A DNA stretch of 34,123 bases from CAZTAO01 sp964611645 (GTDB lineage: Bacteria > Armatimonadota > UBA5829): NCBI GenBank assembly GCA_964611645.1, contig CAZTAO010000049.1, forward strand, positions 1 to 34,123, written 5' to 3'. The position numbers and the translations under genes are program-made. Under the pieces are notes generated by a model. It searched no databases. It saw only the letters and a list, made by a program, of their open reading frames with translations, and was not told where the DNA came from. Of the stretch, positions 1 through 6,315 are shown piece after piece (the stretch's first letter is position 1; every line of letters begins with the position of its first letter).

Positions 1-80
1 ATATGACGGCACGTGCCAGGAGTTATGCAACAGCCTGTCAAATCCCGAAACACCGGCCCCAATGGCAGTCCGCTGGGAGC

Positions 81-108
81 GTCGTATATGTCCTATTTGT
101 CGTATATG
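81..108 (+). repeat. 18-nt-spaced direct repeat in the leader of the first gene
   Basis: The decamer GTCGTATATG occurs at 81-90 and again at 99-108, exactly 18 nt apart. It lies about 115 nt upstream of the esterase start. The remainder of 1-223 shows no gene, clear promoter or strong hairpin. The pair could be a tandem operator or simple low-complexity sequence; nothing in the window decides between them. Confidence 0.4.
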
Positions 109-223
109 CCCCACCCCTGCCCACAACTACCGCCCCAACCATAACACATTCACAGAGGTAACCGGACCGAGAACCGATAAGTGTGTAGTATCGGAGATTG
201 CAGCAGGGGGCGTGTTGAGTTCG

Positions 224-1606
224 ATGTCTATTGAGATTCTTTCACCAAGCGCGTATCAGGTTTTCCAGAGGTCCAAGGGTAACGCTGCCGATATTCCAGT
301 TGTCGGGAAGTTCAGCGGCGGCGGCACAGTTGAGTATAGGTTGGCAGGCGGCGAGTGGCGGAAGGCGACGCTGAAGGCAGGGCAGTTCCACGGAGTCGTG
401 GCAAACGTACCGGTTGGCGGGCCGTATGTTGTTGAGATAAGATTCGTGAGCTCGGGCGGCAAGGCTGGTCAGACGAAGCGTATTCCGGGGCTGCTCGTGG
501 GCGACCTTTGGCTCTTGGCGGGGCAGTCCAATATGGATGGCTGCGGGGCGCTTGTGGACCTGGAGCCGCCGCACCGGATGGTCCACTGTTTCTATTACGA
601 TGAGACTTGGGGAGTCGCCAAAGACCCCCTGTGCCTCCTGCGGGACTCAGTAGACCCCATCCACCAGATGACCGATGACCCGGTCGAGCTTGAGGAGATG
701 CGGCATTGGGACAGAGCCTTCGGCGAACGCGGCGCGGGGCTGGGAGTGCGGTTCGGCAAGGATATGTATAAGGCGACTGGGGTTCCCGTGGGCCTGCTCA
801 TGTGCTCACACGGCGGGACAACTCTTGCCCAATGGGACCCCGCGCTTAAGTCTCTTGGCGGGGGATCGCTGTATGGGTCGATGCTGCGAAGAGTGAAAGA
901 GGCAGGCGGTAAGGTTGCCGGGTGCCTGTGGTACCAGGGCGAGTCCGACGCCATCAACCCTCCCAAGCATGGACTCGGCTACAAAGAGGACTTCCGTGGG
1001 TTCATCGAGGCCGTGCGGAAAGACCTGGAGTCTCCCACGCTGCCGATTATCTATGTCCAGATAGCCGTCCACCACACCTGGGTCGCCACACCGGAAGAAA
1101 TCGCGGGATGGGACCTTGTGCAGGCGGACCAACTGGCAATCGAGAGCGAGGTAGAAAACATCGCGATGGTACCCGCCATCGGCCTGACCATCTCCGACCC
1201 GATCCATCTCGACTCACGATCACTCAAGAAGCTGGCCTCGCAGATGGCCCTGATCGCTCAGAAGATGTGTTTCGGCAGAAAGGACATACAAACAGGCCCG
1301 CGACCGCGCAAGATATCGTTCACCGATGACCGCCGCACCCGGATTGTGGTAGAGTATTATGGGTGTAATGGAGCTTTGCTGCCAAGAACGGGCATCATGG
1401 GCTTCAGCCTTTGGGACGGTGACACGCAGCAGGAGATATGCAAGCGAGAGCGATCGGCGGATGATCCATGCACGGTCGTGCTCACCTTGGCGTCTCCCGC
1501 TCCCAAAGGCTCCGTGCTGTATTACGGCCGCGGGCTGTATCCGGTCTGCAACCTGGCCGACTCCGTCGGCTTCGCCGCCCCAGTATTTGGGCCGGTGAGA
1601 ATCTGA
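224..1606 (+). CDS. Sialate O-acetylesterase-like SGNH hydrolase
   Basis: A 460-residue esterase of the sialate O-acetylesterase / SASA family, which removes O-acetyl groups from sialic acids or other acetylated sugars. Visible motifs are GQSNM with nucleophile Ser102, WYQGESD as the oxyanion block, and DPIH with Asp325 and His328 completing the triad. An N-terminal beta-rich region (about residues 1-85) precedes the catalytic fold. No signal peptide follows the ATG at 224, so the protein is probably cytoplasmic. The frame stays open upstream to 62, but that extension is Cys/Pro/Arg-rich and unlike the family. A TTG at 215 sits closer to the AGGGGG at 205-210 and is a possible alternative start. 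The next gene begins 17 nt after the stop, so the two are probably co-transcribed. Family assignment is firm; the exact acetylated substrate is not known. Confidence 0.85.
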   Translation: MSIEILSPSAYQVFQRSKGNAADIPVVGKFSGGGTVEYRLAGGEWRKATLKAGQFHGVVANVPVGGPYVVEIRFVSSGGKAGQTKRIPGLLVGDLWLLAGQSNMDGCGALVDLEPPHRMVHCFYYDETWGVAKDPLCLLRDSVDPIHQMTDDPVELEEMRHWDRAFGERGAGLGVRFGKDMYKATGVPVGLLMCSHGGTTLAQWDPALKSLGGGSLYGSMLRRVKEAGGKVAGCLWYQGESDAINPPKHGLGYKEDFRGFIEAVRKDLESPTLPIIYVQIAVHHTWVATPEEIAGWDLVQADQLAIESEVENIAMVPAIGLTISDPIHLDSRSLKKLASQMALIAQKMCFGRKDIQTGPRPRKISFTDDRRTRIVVEYYGCNGALLPRTGIMGFSLWDGDTQQEICKRERSADDPCTVVLTLASPAPKGSVLYYGRGLYPVCNLADSVGFAAPVFGPVRI

Positions 1607-1623
1607 GAAAGAAGGACAATCTA

Positions 1624-3447
1624 TTGCTGAAGAAAACACTGGACTGGACGATGTTACGATCAGTTTCGGCATTTCCGCTGCGGCTCAAATGCCGAAACAC
1701 CATCGCGTGGGCGATTCTGCTCCTGGTGATTATGGCATGCGGCCTGTCGGTCGCTGCCAATGCCGAACTTGGCCCCGCGATCTCCAAGGACAAGAAGATA
1801 CTAGGCTTTGCCACGATGACGGTGGAACCGTGGTACTTCAAAGAGTTCATCGATGAGCTGGAAAAGCTGCCTCTGGACGGCCTGATTATCCCTGTGTATG
1901 CGGATGATTGGCAGGGACGCCGCACCAGCCAGGAAGAGCTGTGGTTCGGTGGAAAGAAATACAAGCGAGAGGACTTTACCGAGGCGGTTGCAGACCTGAA
2001 AGCCACCAAGCGCAAGAAGTTCACCGACAACTTCGTCTACTTCTGCACGCAGGTGCGCGGCGTCGATCCATCGTACGGCGCGCGAGAAGCTTACCAGTCA
2101 GTGGACTGGTTCAACAGTAGATGGTCGGGTGTCGCCAACAACGGCGCGGTGGCTGCCTGGATCGCCAAGGAGGCTGGTTTCAAGGGACTGGCCATCGATA
2201 GCGAGTGCTATGAAGCGCTCGGCGGCCCGTGGTCGCTCCCGTTCTCCTATGAGGGCTACAAGAAGGCTTATGGTGGTTTCCCCCCTCACACGTTTGAGGA
2301 GTGCGTAGCCCAGGCGCATAAGCGCGGGAAAGAGTTCGCCCAGGCAATCACCAAAGTCTATCCCGACATCACCCTGTTCTTCATCCACGACACCGGATGG
2401 TTGGGCGACGAAGTGTACGGCCTGCTGGCGCCGTTTGTGGATGGAATACTTGAGGGCTGCGGCGACAAGGCCACGGTGATCGATGGCCTGGAACCCGGGT
2501 ATCCGCTCATAACCCGCAGTGGCTTTGCCGGAATGAGAAAAGGCGCGGAAGACAACGGACGCGCCAAGAGCGCGAACCCGGAACTGTACAAGAAGAAGAT
2601 GAACTACGCGTGCGCGATATGGGTCGATCAGTCCCCCGATACCTACGGCGGCTGGCACACCGACCCCGGCGAACTCGATAAGAACTACCGCAGCCCGGCA
2701 GCTTTTGAAGAGACATTGTATGGCGCGCTGACTGTGGCGGACAAGTATGTATGGCTTTACACGCAGCACCCCAACATCTGGTTCAACCCGACGGAACGCC
2801 CCCGGCCAACCAACAACATGTGCAAGCTGTGCCCGCACAGGAGTGTTCCACAGCCATATCTCGATGCCCTGGCAAACTGCCGCAAACCCCACGACCCCAA
2901 CTGGTCGCCCCCGGTAGCCAAGGGACGGATCCTGTACTTCGATGATGCGATCCTGGTGTTAGGCGACAAGATCACAGCCGATACTCCCAACCTGCTGACC
3001 AACCCGGGCTTTGAGACCTGGACCAAGGCAGCGGACCAGGCGCCTGACGGCTGGGCGGTCAACCTGGAAGGGCCTGTGCTGGAGAGGCAGGAGTCGATTG
3101 TGAGGTCGGGCAAGTACGCCGTGCGCCTTACCAGCGATGCCATCAGCAAACAGGTGTTGCTTGAGACCCAGCAGTATTTCCCCGCTGCCGACTATGCCGG
3201 CAAGACCATCACCCTCGGGGTCTGGGTGCGCGCCGATATGCCGGAAATGAATGGCACAGCAGACCTGCAGATACTGGACATGAAGGATGGGTCGTGGGGG
3301 ATTGCCACCTCTCTGGACATTAACCCAGCGGATGGCCAGTGGCATCTGATCACCGCCACCAAGACCATCCGAGAAGGCTCCACAGGCAACATCAGAATCC
3401 GAATAGCCGCCAACATTCCGTACATCGTGGGAGTTGGGGGGAAGTAG
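1624..3447 (+). CDS. Exported protein, TIM-barrel-like N-terminal region plus carbohydrate-binding domain
   Basis: A 607-residue exported protein. I chose the TTG at 1624 because GAAGGA at 1611-1616 lies 7 nt upstream; ATG 1651 is the alternative. A long n-region, a hydrophobic core (AWAILLLVIMACGLSVAANA) and an AXA site form a signal peptide. Residues about 55-450 look like an alpha/beta barrel with alternating strands such as DGLIIPVY and GLAIDSE; Asp192 and Glu194 end a strand and could be catalytic, which is inference. Residues about 460-607 begin 'NLLTNPGFETW', typical of a CBM4/9 or CenC-like carbohydrate-binding beta-sandwich. That domain stops abruptly, without the usual terminal 'DDV' strand. 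The rest belongs to no family I can name. Context suggests a secreted glycosidase-like enzyme acting with the neighbouring esterases. Confidence 0.75.
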   Translation: MLKKTLDWTMLRSVSAFPLRLKCRNTIAWAILLLVIMACGLSVAANAELGPAISKDKKILGFATMTVEPWYFKEFIDELEKLPLDGLIIPVYADDWQGRRTSQEELWFGGKKYKREDFTEAVADLKATKRKKFTDNFVYFCTQVRGVDPSYGAREAYQSVDWFNSRWSGVANNGAVAAWIAKEAGFKGLAIDSECYEALGGPWSLPFSYEGYKKAYGGFPPHTFEECVAQAHKRGKEFAQAITKVYPDITLFFIHDTGWLGDEVYGLLAPFVDGILEGCGDKATVIDGLEPGYPLITRSGFAGMRKGAEDNGRAKSANPELYKKKMNYACAIWVDQSPDTYGGWHTDPGELDKNYRSPAAFEETLYGALTVADKYVWLYTQHPNIWFNPTERPRPTNNMCKLCPHRSVPQPYLDALANCRKPHDPNWSPPVAKGRILYFDDAILVLGDKITADTPNLLTNPGFETWTKAADQAPDGWAVNLEGPVLERQESIVRSGKYAVRLTSDAISKQVLLETQQYFPAADYAGKTITLGVWVRADMPEMNGTADLQILDMKDGSWGIATSLDINPADGQWHLITATKTIREGSTGNIRIRIAANIPYIVGVGGK

Positions 3448-3468
3448 AGCGGCTGGTGGAAAGCGTTA

Positions 3469-3537
3469 TGCTTCGGCAGGCTTTTCGCGCCGAAGCACTG
3501 GCACAGATTGGCGTCGGGGGGGTAAGCACCCCGACGC
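3469..3537 (+). promoter_or_regulatory. Two tandem hairpins ahead of the SGNH hydrolase gene
   Basis: First hairpin: TGCTTCGGC at 3469-3477 pairs with GCCGAAGCA at 3489-3497 (9 bp, 11-nt loop). Second hairpin: GCGTCGGGG at 3511-3519 pairs with CCCCGACGC at 3529-3537 (9 bp, 9-nt loop). The second ends 8 nt before the AGGAG ribosome-binding site at 3546. Neither is followed by a T-run, so intrinsic termination is unlikely. They may stabilise the message, separate expression of the two genes or act as a regulatory leader. I recognise no known riboswitch class. Confidence 0.5.
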
Positions 3538-3559
3538 ATACAAACAGGAGAGGGAATTG

Positions 3560-4642
3560 GTGAACCATATCGGACTCATGGTCTGTGCGCTGCTTATCCT
3601 GGCGCTTGCCTCTGGGACCGCTAACGCAGCGCCTGCGAAGAAGCTGCCGAAGCTTGTGCTAGTTGTGAAGGACTGCAAGGGCGGGTTTGTTACCAAGGCT
3701 GTGCCGCTGGTTTCGCTGGACGGCGGATACAAGGTTCGGCTTAGCTCGGTCGCGAAGGCGATGGGGAAATCGGCAGCGGGTGGCGACTTCCTGGCACCGG
3801 TTGAGGTGTGCTTGTCCAAGCTGGGGTTCAAGGCCATCGTTGACGCACACCAGGCGGAACTCGCCGACAAGCGGGCGGTGTATGTCTATGTTTCCGAGTG
3901 GCGGGACAGGCGCGCGGACGAGTTCAAGACAATGGTCACCCTGGGCGCGAGCATTGTCGCGGGCGGGGATGCCACCAAGCGGGAGAAGGGCTGGGCTCCG
4001 CAGTTGAAGACCCTTATCGATGAAGTGCAGTCAACCCCCGTTACTCTCTTCAGCATGGGAATCGGCAGCAACGGCCTCGGGCCGAAAACCGTCGCGGGCA
4101 AGATAATGGCCTGCCGACCGAACGCCGCCGAGCGGCTCGACAAGCACGTGATAGCCAACAGCCCCGACCTGGTGATCATAGGGGACTACGGCCTGCTCGA
4201 ATCCCGCTTCGGTACTTCGAAGCAGGTCTATCGCGAAGAACTGACCGACATTGTGAGGCGAGTCCACAAGGAGACCGGGGCCTTGGTCGTGCTCTTGGGG
4301 TCTACGTGGTACACCAATTGGGCGATCGGCGGCGAAGCGCAGGGATATGCGAACCTGTTGGTCCAGCGGGAGTTCTCCGACATAACGGCAGATATTGCCA
4401 AAAAAGAAGGCTGCCTCTACGTTGAACTGCTGGACGCTTTCGGCGACACTGGCTGGGCGCTGACATCCGACGGCATCCACCCCAACGACCTCGGCCACAG
4501 GCTCATCGCCAACCGGATATTCGAGACCCTCGCCAAGAACTGCTCCTGCCTCCACAACCACGTGATGGAGAAGGAGAAAACCAGCCCTGGCTGGCGGAAC
4601 GAGGCTCCTCTGAGAGAAGGTTTCGGGGTGGACCCGTGGTGA
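3560..4642 (+). CDS. Exported SGNH/GDSL-type hydrolase
   Basis: A 360-residue exported hydrolase. The GTG at 3560 is chosen because AGGAGAGGG at 3546-3554 precedes it and the reading begins directly with a signal peptide (cleavage after ANA, near residue 24); TTG 3557 is equally in frame. Residues 25-120 form an extra N-terminal region of unclear fold. The SGNH domain follows: block I 'LGAS' with Ser131, a Gly/Asn-rich 'GIGSNG', and block V 'DGIHPN' with Asp304 and His307. The usual block III 'GxND' is replaced by 'IGDYG', so the oxyanion-hole Asn is not where expected. Likely an esterase removing acyl groups from extracellular glycans. The C-terminal tail beyond the 'RLIANRIFETL' helix is low-complexity and runs up to a repeat element, so the original stop may have been changed by insertion of the repeat. 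Confidence 0.8.
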   Translation: MNHIGLMVCALLILALASGTANAAPAKKLPKLVLVVKDCKGGFVTKAVPLVSLDGGYKVRLSSVAKAMGKSAAGGDFLAPVEVCLSKLGFKAIVDAHQAELADKRAVYVYVSEWRDRRADEFKTMVTLGASIVAGGDATKREKGWAPQLKTLIDEVQSTPVTLFSMGIGSNGLGPKTVAGKIMACRPNAAERLDKHVIANSPDLVIIGDYGLLESRFGTSKQVYREELTDIVRRVHKETGALVVLLGSTWYTNWAIGGEAQGYANLLVQREFSDITADIAKKEGCLYVELLDAFGDTGWALTSDGIHPNDLGHRLIANRIFETLAKNCSCLHNHVMEKEKTSPGWRNEAPLREGFGVDPW

Positions 4643-4643
4643 T

Positions 4644-4730
4644 TTCCCCCTCTCCCCCGCGCGGGAGAGGCGTTGCCCGAAAGCAGCCTCAGCGAAGCGG
4701 GCTGCGAAAGGGGTCGGGGTGAGGGGCTTC
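4644..4730. repeat. Dispersed GC-rich hairpin repeat, copy 1
   Basis: Contains CTCTCCC/GGGAGAG arms (4651-4669) followed by the module GGCGTTGCCCGAAAGCAGCC ... GGCTGCGAAAGGG. That module recurs near 19518-19562, and a similar 'CCCTCACCCC' end recurs near 29940. The copy occupies the whole gap between the SGNH hydrolase stop and glpK. Its right end supplies the purine-rich GGGGTGAGGGG that serves as glpK's ribosome-binding site. Confidence 0.75.
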
Positions 4731-6206
4731 ATGCAATACATCCTATCCATAGACCAGGGCACAACCGGGACCCGGGCGATTGTCTATGACAGGCTCGGAT
4801 CGCAGGTCGCGTGCGCCTACCAGGAACTCACCCAGCATTTTCCGCAGCCGGGATGGGTTGAGCACGACCCGAACGAGATATGGCACAGCGTCCTCTCGAC
4901 CGTCCATTCTGCGCTCGAACGGCTTCCATCCGGTTCGATTGCAGCCATAGGCATCACCAACCAGCGCGAGACTACCATCGTCTGGGACAAAGACACCGGG
5001 GAGCCTGTCTGCAACGCTATCGTGTGGCAGTGCCGCAGGACGGCGGGCCGGTGCGACGAGCTGCACTCCTCGGGCCAGGCGGAGCGAATCCAGGAAGCGA
5101 CCGGCCTTCCCGTGGACGCCTACTTCTCGGCCACCAAGATAGAGTGGATCCTGCGCAATGTCCCCGGGGCCATGGAGAAGGCCAGGCAGGGCAGGCTGCT
5201 CTTCGGGACATCGGATACCTGGATTCTCTGGAACCTGACCGGCGGCAAGACCCACGCTACCGACTACACAAACGCCTCGCGCACAATGCTCCTTAACCTC
5301 GAAACCCTTTCCTGGGATGATGAGATCCTCAGGGTGTTCGGTATACCAAAGTCTATGCTGCCGGAGGTGCGGAAGTCGTCCGGCTATTTCGGCGACACCA
5401 TCGCGACAGGCAGCATTCCCGCAGGCATTCCCATAACTGGAATTGCGGGAGACCAACAGGCAGCGCTTTTCGGCCAGGCGTGCTTTGAGCCTGGGACGGT
5501 CAAGAACACCTACGGCACCGGCAGCTTTATTCTGCTCAACGTCGGGAAGTGCCGCCCGCACTCCGACCACGGCCTGATAGTAACCATCGCCTGCGACGGC
5601 CTCGGCGAGCCGGTTTACGCGCTGGAGGGGGCGGTCTTTGTCGCGGGAGCGGCGATCCAGTGGCTGAGGGACGGCCTGGGGATTCTAGAGTCCGCTGCTG
5701 AATCTGAGCGGATGGCCATTGCCGCCGAGTCCAATGCCGGAGTCTACTTCGTGCCGGCGCTGGTCGGGCTTGGCGCACCGTACTGGGACCAGGACGCCCG
5801 CGGAAGCATATTTGGGCTTACCCGAGGCGCAACGTCAAACCACCTGGTCCGCGCGGCTTTGGAGGCGATGTGCTACCAGACGCGGGATGTGCTCGAAGCC
5901 ATGTGCAAGGATTCCGGGCTAGCCACAGACAGCCTCAAGGTCGACGGCGGGGCCGTGGCCAACAACTTCCTGTGCCAGTTCCAGGCGAACATATTGGGAA
6001 TAGACGTTGTTCGCCCCAGCACAATCGAGACCACAGCCCTCGGCGCGGCGTATCTGGCGGGGCTGGCTGTCGGATTCTGGTCCGACTCCAATGAGATCCG
6101 CGCCTGCTGGCACAAGGACAGAGTATTCAGTCCGAGCATATCACAGCCTGAAGCTGATGCTCTCTATGCCGGATGGCAAGACGCTGTCCGCCGAACGCTG
6201 ACGTAG
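4731..6206 (+). CDS. glpK: Glycerol kinase
   Basis: A 491-residue FGGY-family kinase that phosphorylates glycerol to sn-glycerol 3-phosphate with ATP in the cytoplasm. Residues 8-16 carry the phosphate-binding DQGTTGTRA, followed by the family hallmarks 'TNQRETTIVW', 'GTSDTWILWNLTGG', 'GIAGDQQAALFGQ', 'KNTYGTGSF' and, near the end, 'KVDGGAVANNFLCQFQA'. Length and motif order match GlpK over the whole protein, so it appears intact. The ATG at 4731 follows a GGGGTGAGGGG site 4 nt upstream; a GTG four codons earlier is possible. Glycerol uptake genes (glpF) and glpD are not nearby, which makes its place among glycan-degrading genes unusual. It may use glycerol released from glycolipids or glycosides, but that is inference; the kinase assignment itself is secure. 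Confidence 0.95.
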   Translation: MQYILSIDQGTTGTRAIVYDRLGSQVACAYQELTQHFPQPGWVEHDPNEIWHSVLSTVHSALERLPSGSIAAIGITNQRETTIVWDKDTGEPVCNAIVWQCRRTAGRCDELHSSGQAERIQEATGLPVDAYFSATKIEWILRNVPGAMEKARQGRLLFGTSDTWILWNLTGGKTHATDYTNASRTMLLNLETLSWDDEILRVFGIPKSMLPEVRKSSGYFGDTIATGSIPAGIPITGIAGDQQAALFGQACFEPGTVKNTYGTGSFILLNVGKCRPHSDHGLIVTIACDGLGEPVYALEGAVFVAGAAIQWLRDGLGILESAAESERMAIAAESNAGVYFVPALVGLGAPYWDQDARGSIFGLTRGATSNHLVRAALEAMCYQTRDVLEAMCKDSGLATDSLKVDGGAVANNFLCQFQANILGIDVVRPSTIETTALGAAYLAGLAVGFWSDSNEIRACWHKDRVFSPSISQPEADALYAGWQDAVRRTLT

Positions 6207-6315
6207 GTATCTCGCACACAACACCCAAAATGTCCACGCCGAATCCCAACACGTGATACAATATCTTTGTCGACACAACCACACAGGTATCCACAACTAC
6301 CGAAGGCGGGAAAAC

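Noticed and set aside
62..223. N-terminal extension of the sialate esterase frame
   Set aside because: Cys/Pro/Arg-rich, includes the decamer direct repeat, and is unlike the family start; ATG 224 is supported by a nearby AGGGGG.
3434..3563. Frameshift restoring the end of the carbohydrate-binding domain after the G-run at 3436-3441
   Set aside because: Neither alternative frame encodes the missing 'DDV' strand, so there is no evidence for a simple indel.
6257..6262. TACAAT as a -10 box for the LamG gene
   Set aside because: No acceptable -35 hexamer at 16-19 nt upstream, so it was not listed as a promoter.
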